The notes: generated by a model not told the origin, from the letters alone. DNA of 64,000 nt from Joyebacterum sp964521425 (GCA_964521425.1 CAZFRO010000008.1:1-64000); one strand, 5' to 3'; counted from the first letter of the stretch, positions 34,826-43,321 are shown. Numbers and translations are program-made.

Positions 34826-35995
34826 CTACTTGCCCTTCCTCTCCTTGGCGGCGCTTTCCTTGATCACGGCCGAGGCGATGATGGAGCGCTGAATCTGGTT
34901 CGTGCCTTCGTAGATCTGCGTTATCTTCGCATCTCTCATCATCTTCTCTACCGGATACTCCTTCATGTAACCGTACCCGCCGAGGATCTGCACTGCATCG
35001 ACGGTCACTTTCATCGCCACATCTGAGGCGAACACCTTGGCCATCGCTGAGTTCTTGCCGACGTTCGCGGCGCCGGAGTCTACCATCCGTGCAGCTGCGT
35101 ATACGATCGCCCTCGCGGCCTCGATCTGTGTCGCCATGTCGGCAAGCATGAACTGTATCGCCTGGAATGACGCGATCGGCTTCCCGAACTGCTCCCGCTG
35201 TCTTGCGTACTTGACCGCCTCATCGAAAGCACCCTGCGCGATTCCGACCGCCTGCGCAGCGACCCCCGGTCGGGACTTGTCGAATGTCCGCATGGCGACC
35301 ACGAACCCCGTTCCCTCGCGACCCAGCAGATTCTCCTTCGGGACACGACAATCCTGGAAGATGAGCTCACGCGTGGTCGAAGCGCGGATGCCCATCTTGT
35401 TCTCCTTCTTTCCGAACGTGAATCCGGGTGTGTCCTTCTCTACGATCAGGGCAGACAGCCCACGGATCCCCGTACTCTTCTTCGTCCTGACTACGACCGA
35501 GTAGATGTCTGCCTCACCGCCGTTGGTTATCCACTGTTTGGTCCCGTTGATGACGTAGTCATCACCGTCCAGCTCGGCCTTCGTTTCGATCGCTCCGACG
35601 TCGCTTCCCGCATTGGCCTCGGTGAGACCAAACGCCGCCAGCTTCTCGCCGGATGCAAGAGGGGTCAAGTACTTCTTCTTCTGCTCATCAGAACCGAACA
35701 GGAGAATGGGATAGGCGCCGAGCGCGGAGGCAGCGAAGGCGAGTGAGATCCCCCCGCAGACCCTCGACAGCTCCTCAGTCGCGATGCACATCTCGAACGC
35801 GCCGCCGCCGAATCCGCCGTACTCCTCAGGAATGTAGATGCCGTAGATGTCCGACTCTGCCAGCACCTTGACGATCTCCCATGGAAACTCGCCACTCTCA
35901 TCAAACTCCTCGCGTATTGGGAGGATCTTCTCCCTCGCGATCTGCTCACAGAGTTCCCTCAACATCTCTTGTTCTTCGGTCAGGAAATAGTCCAT
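34826..35995 (-). CDS. Acyl-CoA dehydrogenase (butyryl-CoA dehydrogenase-like)
   Basis: This 389-residue flavoenzyme has the standard layout: N-terminal helices; the middle beta domain with 'FGLTEANAGSDVGAIETKA' and 'INGTKQWITNGGEADIY'; and the C-terminal helices with 'AIQFMLADMATQIEAAR' and 'ILGGYGYMKEYPVEKMMRDA'. The catalytic Glu is in 'QIYEGTNQIQR'. Together with EtfBA it could oxidise short acyl-CoAs, or reduce enoyl-CoA while reducing ferredoxin. The ATG overlaps the RNase III stop by 1 nt (TGATG), with AAGGAG upstream, so it is co-translated with rnc. Confidence 0.92.
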   Translation of the reverse strand: MDYFLTEEQEMLRELCEQIAREKILPIREEFDESGEFPWEIVKVLAESDIYGIYIPEEYGGFGGGAFEMCIATEELSRVCGGISLAFAASALGAYPILLFGSDEQKKKYLTPLASGEKLAAFGLTEANAGSDVGAIETKAELDGDDYVINGTKQWITNGGEADIYSVVVRTKKSTGIRGLSALIVEKDTPGFTFGKKENKMGIRASTTRELIFQDCRVPKENLLGREGTGFVVAMRTFDKSRPGVAAQAVGIAQGAFDEAVKYARQREQFGKPIASFQAIQFMLADMATQIEAARAIVYAAARMVDSGAANVGKNSAMAKVFASDVAMKVTVDAVQILGGYGYMKEYPVEKMMRDAKITQIYEGTNQIQRSIIASAVIKESAAKERKGK

Positions 35996-37290
35996 CAGGG
36001 CGTCTCCTTCTTTGGAGTCCTGCGTCGGCGTCGTCTGCGTGCCTCTGATCTCCGTGCGCTCATTAGGGGGTCCCGATCCCCTGATGAGGATGCGGTCCCA
36101 CTCGACCGGGGCTTCCGGCTGTCGGGCTCTGCGGCTCGGGGCTTCCGGTTGTCAGGCTGGGAGACCCGCGGCCTCCGGTTGTCAGGCTCTGCGGCTCGGG
36201 GCTTCCGGCTGTCCGACTCGGAGACCCGGGGCTTCCGGTTGTCAGGCTGGGAGACCCGCGGCCTCCGGCTGTCAGGCTGGGAGACCCGCGGCCTCCGGTT
36301 GTCAGGCTCGGAGACCCGGGGCTTCCGGTTGCCGGGCTCTGCGACTCGGGGCTTCCGGTTGCCGGGCTCGGAGACTCGGGGCGTCCGGTTGCCGGCCTCT
36401 GCGACTCGGGACGTCCGGCCGCTCGTCGCCACCACCCCCTTGGCCGGGGGCCTCCCCCCGCTCGATCGTGGCCTTCTTCGCCTGCGCCGATCTCTCGACG
36501 CGCCTTGCCGGCCGGGGTCATCGCCGTCAGGGATCAGCTTCAGCTTTATGAGAGCGTTTCGGGCGGCCATCTGCTCGGCCACCTTCTTGTTCAAGCCCTC
36601 GCCGCGCCCGAGTGCGCGGCCACCCAACCTTAGTTCAACGTAGAAGGTCCGTTTGTGCTCCGGACCCGTGGAGGATACCACGCGGTAGCGAGGCCTCGAA
36701 CCCATCGCTTTCTGAGCGTGCTCCTGGATCATGCTCTTGTAATTGCGGTACTCATCGACCTCAAGGAGCTCGTCCATGCCCGCAAGAATGTACTTCTCCA
36801 CAAAACGCCGTGCCGCGTCCAACCCCGAATCAAGGTAGATGGCCGCGATGACCGCCTCGAACGCGTCTGCGAGAATGGAGGACCGCTCGGCTCCGCCAGA
36901 GAGCCGCTCGTTCTCCGAGAGGAGTATGTAGCGGCCGAACGCAAGTTCCTCGGCTCTTCGAGACAGCACGGTCTCACTCACGAGGAGGGACTTGATCTTG
37001 GTCAGGCGCCCTTCCTGCCTGTTCGCGTACGTGGCGTAGAGATGTTCGTTGACCACGAGTCCCAGGATCGCATCACCCAGAAACTCCATGCGTTCGTTTG
37101 ACTGCGCCCTGCCCATCTCCATCTCATACACGTACGATCTGTGCATGAGTGCTTGGTTCAAGAGGGTCAGGTTGCTGATCCGTACCCCCAGCGAACGACA
37201 GAGAGCCAGGAGTTCCTGAACCCTCTGCTTCTCAATACCGCCTTTGTCGATCACCCGAAGGCGCCCGAACAGGCTCTGAATCCGTGTCAT
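35995..37290 (-). CDS. rnc: Ribonuclease III with long decapeptide-repeat tail
   Basis: This 431-residue protein is nearly twice the usual length. Residues 20-175 form the catalytic domain: signature 'NERMEFLGDAILGLVV' (about 65-80) with its Glu and Asp metal ligands, and the second site 'LADAFEAVIAAIYLD'. Residues 183-253 are the dsRNA-binding domain ('EHAQKAMGSRPRYRVV', 'KKVAEQMAARNALIKL'). A basic low-complexity tail (about 260-431) follows, with ten near-perfect decapeptides of the form [VA][SA][EQ]P[DG][NS]R[KR]PR at about 296-395 and an Arg-rich end. Such Arg-rich disordered tails usually bind RNA. It lies between fabF and the acyl-CoA dehydrogenase gene. Confidence 0.93.
   Translation of the reverse strand: MTRIQSLFGRLRVIDKGGIEKQRVQELLALCRSLGVRISNLTLLNQALMHRSYVYEMEMGRAQSNERMEFLGDAILGLVVNEHLYATYANRQEGRLTKIKSLLVSETVLSRRAEELAFGRYILLSENERLSGGAERSSILADAFEAVIAAIYLDSGLDAARRFVEKYILAGMDELLEVDEYRNYKSMIQEHAQKAMGSRPRYRVVSSTGPEHKRTFYVELRLGGRALGRGEGLNKKVAEQMAARNALIKLKLIPDGDDPGRQGASRDRRRRRRPRSSGGRPPAKGVVATSGRTSRVAEAGNRTPRVSEPGNRKPRVAEPGNRKPRVSEPDNRRPRVSQPDSRRPRVSQPDNRKPRVSESDSRKPRAAEPDNRRPRVSQPDNRKPRAAEPDSRKPRSSGTASSSGDRDPLMSARRSEARRRRRRRTPKKETP
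36106..36405 (-). repeat. Ten-copy 30-bp coding repeat in rnc
   Basis: Ten consecutive 30-bp units encode decapeptides in the RNase III tail. Units differ mainly at codons for V/A, S/A, E/Q, D/G, N/S and K/R, so the frame and the charge pattern are kept. The count is a candidate for copy-number variation between strains. Confidence 0.9.
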
Positions 37291-37303
37291 TTGTGTATCC
37301 CGG

Positions 37304-38545
37304 CTATTCCTCGAATCGCCGGATCGCGATCGAACAGTTGTGTCCGCCGAATCCGAACGAGTTCGTAAGTGCGTTCAGAATCTCCGCCTCTCTGGGCTGA
37401 TTCGGAACGTAGTCGAGATCACAGTCTGGGTCAGGGGTCTCGTAGTTGATCGTGGGAAGTATGACCGAGTTCGCAAGTGAGAGAGCCGTGAAAATGGCCT
37501 CAACGCCCCCTGCAGCTCCAAGCAGATGCCCCGTCATCGACTTCGTTGACGAGATAGCGAGCGTCTTCGCATGATCTCCGAAGACAGACTTGATCGCCGT
37601 CGTCTCGAACTTGTCGTTCAGGGGGGTGGAGGTGCCATGGGCGTTCAGGTACTGCACATCTTCAGGGTTCATCCCGGCGTCATCGATCGCGATCGCCATG
37701 GCTCGTGCGCCACCCTCACCACCGGGTGCTGGCGCCGTCATGTGAAAGGCGTCGCCCGTCGCACCGTAGCCGGTGATCTCCGCATGGATCACGGCTCCGC
37801 GCCGCTTCGCGTGCTCGAGTTCCTCGAGCACAACAATGCCTGCGCCCTCGCCGAGAACGAATCCATCACGCCCCGCGTCGAACGGTCTCGACGCCAGCTC
37901 GGGCTCATCGTTTCTGGGAGAGATCGCACGCATGGACGCAAAACCCGCCATTGCCAGCGGACACACGGCCGCCTCGGCTCCTCCAGCTACCATAACGTCA
38001 GCAGCTCCGTAGCGAATGACGTGGGACGATACCCCGATAGCATGGGCGCCCGACGCACACGCAGAGACGGTGGCGAGGTTCGGTCCCTTGAGGTTGAGCA
38101 TTATCGATACCATACCCGATGACATGTCTGCGATGAGCATCGGGATGAAGAACGGGCTGACCCTCCTCGGCCCCTTCTCCATGAGCATGGAATGCTGCGC
38201 CTCAAGAGTCTGTATACCACCCACACCCGAGCCGATGATCACGCCGGCTCGAGCCGAATCGAAACTTCCTTCATCCAGACCGCAATCTTTCCAGGCCATG
38301 AGAGACGCGGCCACGCCATACTGCGTGCTCGGGTCCATCTTCCTGGCTTCTCGCTTGTCAACAAACGACTCCGCATCGAACCCCTTGAGTTCTGCTGCGA
38401 TTCTCACGGAGTAGCCGGAGGTATCAAAGCGCGTGATGGCCCCGGCTCCGCTCTTGCCCGCAAGGAGGGCTTCCCAGGTCGTTACCCTGTCCAGTCCCAG
38501 GGGTGTCAGTGCACCCATTCCTGTGACCACTACTCTCCTCGACAT
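37304..38545 (-). CDS. fabF: 3-oxoacyl-[ACP] synthase II
   Basis: This 413-residue condensing enzyme elongates acyl-ACP with malonyl-ACP. The Cys-His-His triad is visible: C163 in 'TVSACASGAHAIG', His in 'YLNAHGTSTPLND' and His in 'STKSMTGHLLGAAGG'. The family end 'NSFGFGGHNCSIAIRR' is present. GAGAGGAAA lies upstream of the ATG. It belongs to the fab operon but is separated from acpP by an unusual 557-nt region made of tandem repeats and gaps. rnc follows 13 nt after its stop. Confidence 0.95.
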   Translation of the reverse strand: MSRRVVVTGMGALTPLGLDRVTTWEALLAGKSGAGAITRFDTSGYSVRIAAELKGFDAESFVDKREARKMDPSTQYGVAASLMAWKDCGLDEGSFDSARAGVIIGSGVGGIQTLEAQHSMLMEKGPRRVSPFFIPMLIADMSSGMVSIMLNLKGPNLATVSACASGAHAIGVSSHVIRYGAADVMVAGGAEAAVCPLAMAGFASMRAISPRNDEPELASRPFDAGRDGFVLGEGAGIVVLEELEHAKRRGAVIHAEITGYGATGDAFHMTAPAPGGEGGARAMAIAIDDAGMNPEDVQYLNAHGTSTPLNDKFETTAIKSVFGDHAKTLAISSTKSMTGHLLGAAGGVEAIFTALSLANSVILPTINYETPDPDCDLDYVPNQPREAEILNALTNSFGFGGHNCSIAIRRFEE

Positions 38546-38582
38546 GCGCGTCTTTCCTCTCGTGTTCCACTCCGCGTGCGAG

Positions 38583-38990
38583 CCCCACTCTGCACGCAGT
38601 GCAAGCCTTCACTCTGCACGCAGTGCAAGCCTTCACTCTGCACGCAGTGCAAGCCTTCACTTTGCACGCAGTGCAANNNNNNNNNNNNNNNNNNNNNNNN
38701 NNNNNNNNNNNNNNNNNNNNNNNNNNNNNNNNNNNNNNNNNNNNNNNNNNNNNNNNNNNNNNNNNNNNNNNNNNNNCTTCACTCTGCACGCAGTGCAAGC
38801 NNNNNNNNNNNNNNNNNNNNNNNNNNNNNNNNNNNNNNNNNNNNNNNNNNNNNNNNNNNNNNNNNNNNNNNNNNNNNNNNNNNNNNNNNNNNNNNNNNNN
38901 CTTCACTTTGCACGCAGTGCAAACCTTCACTTTGCACGCAGTGCAAACCTTCACTTTGCACGCAGTGCAAACCTTCACTCTGTCACATGG
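38583..38990. repeat. 24-bp tandem repeat array with internal dyad, broken by two gaps
   Basis: Units of exactly 24 bp run at 38583-38676 (four, the last cut by the gap), 38777-38800 (one isolated unit) and 38901-38972 (three, then a partial unit). The core is TTTGCACGCAGTGCAAA or a CTCTGCAC variant; in the former a 7-bp inverted repeat surrounds GCA. Two 100-N gaps (38677-38776 and 38801-38900) hide more copies. There are no spacers, so this is a minisatellite and not CRISPR. It fills the acpP-fabF spacer, where most genomes have under 100 bp. A read-through transcript would carry a chain of small hairpins. Confidence 0.9.
38677..38900. other. Two 100-N assembly gaps around a single repeat unit
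   Basis: N runs cover 38677-38776 and 38801-38900. The island between them (38777-38800) is one complete 24-bp unit. The true length of the array is therefore unknown, and the spacing shown between acpP and fabF should not be trusted. Confidence 0.95.
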
Positions 38991-39102
38991 ACGTCTATCC
39001 CGCCACAGACAAGCACACGGGAACAGACATCCGAACCTGTAACCGTGAGCCACGGCCCCACACACAGGGCGGAATCGCGGCTCACAATCGCAGTCTCGCG
39101 CG

Positions 39103-39342
39103 CTAGCTTACCTTCTTCTCCAAATAGGCAACGATATCGCCAACGGTCTTGAGTCCCTCGGCCTCGTCGGTGTCATCAGCCGTGATACCAAACTCGTCCT
39201 CGAGCGAGAACAGGATGTCGGCCTGCTCGAGCGAGTCCGCACCCAGATCCTCGACTATCGCCGCCTCCATCGTTACCTGCTCGGCATCGATCTGGAGCTT
39301 CTCTGCAATGACCTGCTTGACCCTACCCAGGACATCTGCCAT
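39103..39342 (-). CDS. acpP: Acyl carrier protein
   Basis: This 79-residue carrier of growing acyl chains has the phosphopantetheine serine S37 in 'DLGADSLEQADILFSLEDEFG'. It is acidic, of normal length, with an AGGAGG ribosome site before the ATG. The usual DSLDxVE has become DSLEQAD, a conservative variant. It is encoded between fabG (42 nt upstream) and the repeat-filled spacer before fabF. Confidence 0.96.
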   Translation of the reverse strand: MADVLGRVKQVIAEKLQIDAEQVTMEAAIVEDLGADSLEQADILFSLEDEFGITADDTDEAEGLKTVGDIVAYLEKKVS

Positions 39343-39384
39343 TCGTCCTACCTCCTGAACATACTAAAGCCACGGGGACGAAGC

Positions 39385-40125
39385 CTATGAGGCCATGCCC
39401 CCATCTACGTTTATCGTCTGTGCTGTGATGTAGTCTGCCTCATCAGAAGCAAGGAATGCAACCAGATTCGCGATGTCATCCGGCTTCCCGAATCTCTTGA
39501 TGATGAGCATGGAATTCAGACCGTCCTTGACCTTCTCCGACAGCTTCTCAGTCATAGGAGTCTCGATGAAACCAGGCGCTATCGCGTTGGCTGTAATCCC
39601 ACGTGAAGCGAGTTCGCGTGCCGTGGTCTTAGTCAATGCCACGATGCCCGCCTTGGATGCGCCGTAGCTCGCCTGGCCGATGTTTCCCATCTGCCCGATG
39701 ACAGAGGAGATGTTGATGATCCTCCCCCAACGGCCGGCCATCATGATCCTGGCCACAGCGCGCGTGCAGTTGAATGTGCCTTTGAGATTGACTTTGAGAA
39801 CCAGATCCCAGTCGTCAGGCGACATCCTGATGAGCAGATTGTCACGCGTGATCCCGGCGTTGTTGACCAGGATGCCTATGCCTCCAAGGTCCTCCGCCAC
39901 CTGCTTCATCACCTCAACGGCCCCGTCCGCATCGCCGACATCGAGCACGTATGCCCCGGCAGTACCACCTGCGGCCTCGATCTCTTTGGCGACAGCGGAT
40001 GCGCTCGTCCCGTCGATGTCGAGGATGGCGACACTCGCCCCCTCAGACGCAAGCCTCAGTGCGATGGCCCTACCGATGCCGGAGCCGCCACCTGTAACGA
40101 CCGCCTGTCTTCCATCGAGTCGCAT
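39385..40125 (-). CDS. fabG: 3-oxoacyl-[ACP] reductase
   Basis: This 246-residue NADPH-dependent reductase of the short-chain dehydrogenase family has the cofactor loop 'TGGGSGIGRAIAL', 'NNAGITRDNLLIRM', and catalytic Ser and Tyr-Lys in 'NISSVIGQMGNIGQASYGASKAG'. The C-terminus 'ADYITAQTINVDGGM' is standard for FabG. GAGGAGG precedes the ATG. It lies between fabD (51 nt) and acpP. Confidence 0.95.
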   Translation of the reverse strand: MRLDGRQAVVTGGGSGIGRAIALRLASEGASVAILDIDGTSASAVAKEIEAAGGTAGAYVLDVGDADGAVEVMKQVAEDLGGIGILVNNAGITRDNLLIRMSPDDWDLVLKVNLKGTFNCTRAVARIMMAGRWGRIINISSVIGQMGNIGQASYGASKAGIVALTKTTARELASRGITANAIAPGFIETPMTEKLSEKVKDGLNSMLIIKRFGKPDDIANLVAFLASDEADYITAQTINVDGGMAS

Positions 40126-40176
40126 GGGTCCTCCTCGCTACCCTGGCCAATCGGTGACCAGTCACGGACCGGCCGG

Positions 40177-41103
40177 CTAGCCGTCCGTGAGCTTCCCTAT
40201 CTCATCCAGGCGACCGGCGCCCGCGGTCGGCACTGAGACATCGATCTTCCGCATGAGTCCTCTCAGCACATTGCCGGGACCCACCTCTATCAGTCGCTCG
40301 GCCCCGAGATCGACGATCGTCCTCATGCTGTCGACCCATCTCACGGGACTCGTGATCTGCTTCACCAGGTTCTCTCGGATCACCTCAGGATCGTCAAGCG
40401 CTCCACCCGTCACATTCGCGATGAAGATTGCCTGGGGCGTCTCGATGGCGACGTTCTCAAGGAACGCCTCCATCCCGAGCCGGGCGTTCTCCAGGAGGGC
40501 GCTATGGAAGGCGCCGCTGACCTTGAGTTCGATGGCACGCCGGGCGCCTCGCTCGGTGGCAAGCTCCATGGCTCGCCGCACGGCCGTCGTCTCACCAGAG
40601 ATAACGATCTGTGATGGGGAGTTGTAGTTCGCGACCTGCACAACACCCGTGGGCTGAGCCTCCGCGACCGCGGCCTCGAGGTCAACTGCACTGAGTCCGA
40701 TGATGGCCGCCATGGTGCCGGGAGCCTCAAGCCCTGCCTCGAACATCAGTCTGCCTCGCTCGCGCACAGCGCGAACCGCGTCCTCGAGCTTGAGACTGCG
40801 GGCCGCCACAAGCGCCGTGTACTCTCCGAGGCTGTGCCCGGCCACTGCCCACGGCTCAATGTCGCGTTCGAGCACCAGCGTCAGTGCCGCCACGCCTGCC
40901 ACAAGAAGCGCGGGCTGTGTGTTGATGGTCTTCTTGAGCTCTTCTTCAGGTCCCTCGAAGCTCAGGCTTGCGAGGTCGAGGTCTATTGCCTCGGAGGCGC
41001 GCTCGTAGACCTCACGTACCTTTGGGGAGCTCTCGAAGAGGTCCTTCCCCATACCGACGGCTTGTGATCCCTGCCCGGGAAACAGCAGTGCTGTGCGTTC
41101 CAT
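40177..41103 (-). CDS. fabD: Malonyl-CoA:ACP transacylase
   Basis: This 308-residue enzyme loads malonyl groups onto ACP. The active-site Ser91 is in 'VAGHSLGEYTALVA', the N-terminal 'LLFPGQGSQAVGMG' is typical, and the catalytic His lies in 'SGAFHSALLENAR'. The frame is open 36 codons further upstream over the fabH end, but ATG 41103 follows a GGTGG/AGGGG ribosome site and gives the family N-terminus. It starts 5 nt after the fabH stop. Confidence 0.95.
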   Translation of the reverse strand: MERTALLFPGQGSQAVGMGKDLFESSPKVREVYERASEAIDLDLASLSFEGPEEELKKTINTQPALLVAGVAALTLVLERDIEPWAVAGHSLGEYTALVAARSLKLEDAVRAVRERGRLMFEAGLEAPGTMAAIIGLSAVDLEAAVAEAQPTGVVQVANYNSPSQIVISGETTAVRRAMELATERGARRAIELKVSGAFHSALLENARLGMEAFLENVAIETPQAIFIANVTGGALDDPEVIRENLVKQITSPVRWVDSMRTIVDLGAERLIEVGPGNVLRGLMRKIDVSVPTAGAGRLDEIGKLTDG

Positions 41104-41108
41104 TGCCC

Positions 41109-42101
41109 CTACCACCTCATCAGAGTTGAGCCCCAGGTGAAACCGGCGCCGAAGGCAACAAGACCCACGAGCATGCCTTCCTTGAGACTTCCGTCGTCGA
41201 GGGCCTCGCACATGGCGAGCGGAATCGATGCCGCCGATGTGTTCCCGTACTTCTCGATGTTGACGTAGACCTTCTCCATCGGCATCTCTGCCCGCTTGGC
41301 GACGCTCGTGATGATGCGGAGGTTGGCCTGGTGTGGGAAGAGTATGTCGAGGTCGTCGCCAGTCATGCCCTGCTGCTCGAGGACCTGTACGACCGAATCA
41401 CCCATCTTCTTCACGGCGTTCACGTAGACCTTGCGGCCGTCCATGAAGATGGTGTGCAGGTTCTTGTCGACCGTCTCGTGAGACGCCGGCATCCTGGAAC
41501 CACCGGCGGGCAGACACAGGAGGCTGCCAAGAGAGCCGTCGGAACCGATGACATGATCGATGATCCCCTTCGGCGCTTCGCACGGACGCAGTATCGCCGC
41601 CCCCGCGCCATCGCCGAACAGGACGCACGTGTTCCTGTCGGTCATGTTGGACACCTTGGAGAGCGTCTCCGCGCCGACCAGGAGAACGGTCTCCACCATG
41701 CCGGCCCTGATGAACTGCTCGGCGATGGCGAGACCGTAGATGAAGCCGGAGCATCCGGCCACAATGTCATACGCGAACGCGCCTGCGGCGCCGATGTTCG
41801 TCTGGACGAGGCATGCCGTCGAGGGAAAGAACATGTCCGGTGTGGCCGTGGCCACCACGATCATGTCGATCTCCTCGGGCGTAACACCTGCCTTCGCCAT
41901 GGCTATCTTCGATGCCGCGGTCGCCAGATCGGATGTCACCACGTCGGCCTCGACGTGGTGCCGCTCCTTGATCCCGGTCATCTGGGTAATCCACTCGTCG
42001 GACGTGTCAACGATCTTAGCGAAATCCTCGTTCGTCATCACCCTGGGGGGCACGTACATGCCCATGCCGGCGATGTAGGCGTTCCGCGCGCTACCGGCCA
42101 T
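41109..42101 (-). CDS. fabH: 3-oxoacyl-[ACP] synthase III
   Basis: This 330-residue initiating synthase condenses acetyl-CoA (or a branched primer) with malonyl-ACP. C117 lies in 'VAGCSGFIYGL', His in 'LDILFPHQANLRI', and Asn in 'YGNTSAASIPLAM'. It ends 'GAGFTWGSTLMRW'. The ATG overlaps the plsX stop by 11 nt, so both are translated together. Confidence 0.95.
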   Translation of the reverse strand: MAGSARNAYIAGMGMYVPPRVMTNEDFAKIVDTSDEWITQMTGIKERHHVEADVVTSDLATAASKIAMAKAGVTPEEIDMIVVATATPDMFFPSTACLVQTNIGAAGAFAYDIVAGCSGFIYGLAIAEQFIRAGMVETVLLVGAETLSKVSNMTDRNTCVLFGDGAGAAILRPCEAPKGIIDHVIGSDGSLGSLLCLPAGGSRMPASHETVDKNLHTIFMDGRKVYVNAVKKMGDSVVQVLEQQGMTGDDLDILFPHQANLRIITSVAKRAEMPMEKVYVNIEKYGNTSAASIPLAMCEALDDGSLKEGMLVGLVAFGAGFTWGSTLMRW

Positions 42102-43131
42102 TGCTCGATACCACCTCTCTCAGTCTGTTCACGATCACGCCACCAACATCGGCGTCGACGAATCTGGCGGCCACCTTGACAGCGTTCTTTATGGCCTTCT
42201 CCGACGACGCTCCGTGAGCGATGATGACAGCGCCGTTCACACCCAGAAGGGGCGCGCCACCGTACTCCGCGTAGTCGAACCTGCGTCTCAGTCCCTCGAA
42301 CCCGCCGCTCGCATCGCTTCCCGCTTGCGACAGGAACTTCGGCAGTGCGTGAACGAGTCCCTCAGTAAGCTTCAATATGACATTGCCGACGAATCCGTCG
42401 CAGACAATGACATCGGCCGCACCGGTCAGGATGCTACGCCCCTCGATATTACCGATGAACGTGAGATCGCTCTCTGTCAGAAGCTTGTGAGCGGCTCGAG
42501 TAAGTTCGTTGCCTTTCGACGGCTCCTCACCGACGTTCACCAGCGCCACCTTTGGATCGTCGCGCCCCAGGACGTGGCGCACATAGGCCACACCCATGAC
42601 CGCGAACTCCATAAGGTCGGACGGCCGGCAGTCGACACTTGCCCCGACGTCCAGCACGATCGCGGGATTCTTGAGCGTCGGATAGAGACTGGCGATTGCA
42701 GGACGGCGCACACCCTGGAGCATCCCCAGTCCAAGGAGGCTCGCCGCCACCATGGCCCCGGTGTTGCCGGCGCTCACGAGCCCGTCCACGTCGCCCTTCT
42801 TGTGAAGCGCCGTCGCGACCACAAGAGAAGACCCCCGCTTCCGCCTCACGGCCTCTGCAGGGGTATCGTGCATGGTGATCACGTCGGTGGCATCGACTAT
42901 GGAGATCGGCAGCCCCGTCGTGTCACACTTGGTGATCTCGGCTTCAAGAAGAGCCCGCCGCCCAACGAGAACGACCTCCGTCTTTCCGTTGGCCTCCCTG
43001 GCGGCAGCTATCGCCCCCCGAACCTCAACACCCGGCGCATTGTCACCGCCCATCGCATCTACCACGATTCGGATGGGCCGCGAAACTGAACCGCCATCGC
43101 GCAAAGGGCTGCTTCCGGGGACTGTGGGCAC
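42091..43131 (-). CDS. plsX: Phosphate acyltransferase PlsX
   Basis: This enzyme of about 346 residues makes acyl-phosphate from acyl-ACP for phospholipid synthesis. It shows 'IRIVVDAMGGDNAPGVEVRG', 'MHDTPAEAVRRKRGSSLVVA', 'SAGNTGAMVAASLLGLG' and 'GKGNELTRAAH'-type segments (here SKGNELTRAAH). The start chosen is GTG 43131, 2 nt after the rpmF stop, with AAGGAG just upstream; a TTG nine codons later is an alternative. The rpmF-plsX-fabHDG-acpP-fabF order is the classic bacterial arrangement. Confidence 0.94.
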   Translation of the reverse strand: MPTVPGSSPLRDGGSVSRPIRIVVDAMGGDNAPGVEVRGAIAAAREANGKTEVVLVGRRALLEAEITKCDTTGLPISIVDATDVITMHDTPAEAVRRKRGSSLVVATALHKKGDVDGLVSAGNTGAMVAASLLGLGMLQGVRRPAIASLYPTLKNPAIVLDVGASVDCRPSDLMEFAVMGVAYVRHVLGRDDPKVALVNVGEEPSKGNELTRAAHKLLTESDLTFIGNIEGRSILTGAADVIVCDGFVGNVILKLTEGLVHALPKFLSQAGSDASGGFEGLRRRFDYAEYGGAPLLGVNGAVIIAHGASSEKAIKNAVKVAARFVDADVGGVIVNRLREVVSSNGR

Positions 43132-43132
43132 C

Positions 43133-43321
43133 TTACTCCTTCTCCTTTTCCTCCGGGAGAATATCGCGACCCTTGTACACGCCGCAATGCGGGCACATCC
43201 GATGCGGGAGCTTGGGCTCCCCACAGGACGGACAGACAGAGAGCGATGGACTCGCTACCTTCTTGTGCGTCCTGCGCTTTCGTCCGACGGACTTGGAAGT
43301 TTTCCTCTTTGGAACAGCCAT
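43133..43321 (-). CDS. rpmF: 50S ribosomal protein L32
   Basis: This 62-residue zinc-ribbon protein has the start 'MAVPKRKTSKSVGRKRRTHK', Cys pairs in 'CPSCGEPKLPHRMCPHCG', and a charged C-terminus (PEEKEKE). The four zinc cysteines are intact. It is the first gene of the fatty-acid operon, with a promoter about 100 nt upstream. The usual upstream DUF177/YceD gene is absent here. Confidence 0.95.
   Translation of the reverse strand: MAVPKRKTSKSVGRKRRTHKKVASPSLSVCPSCGEPKLPHRMCPHCGVYKGRDILPEEKEKE

Noticed and set aside
36012..36551. Plus-strand Gly/Arg/Leu repeat protein opposite rnc
   Set aside because: It is produced only by the complementary strand of the 30-bp rnc repeats. The rnc frame has the real catalytic domains.
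38583..38990. CRISPR array
   Set aside because: Units of 24 bp follow each other directly with no unique spacers, and no cas gene is present.
38192..39106. Plus-strand protein with PSLCTQCK octapeptide repeats
   Set aside because: It runs antisense to fabF and through the 24-bp array and gaps; the 24-bp period simply keeps several frames open. There is no ribosome site or known domain.
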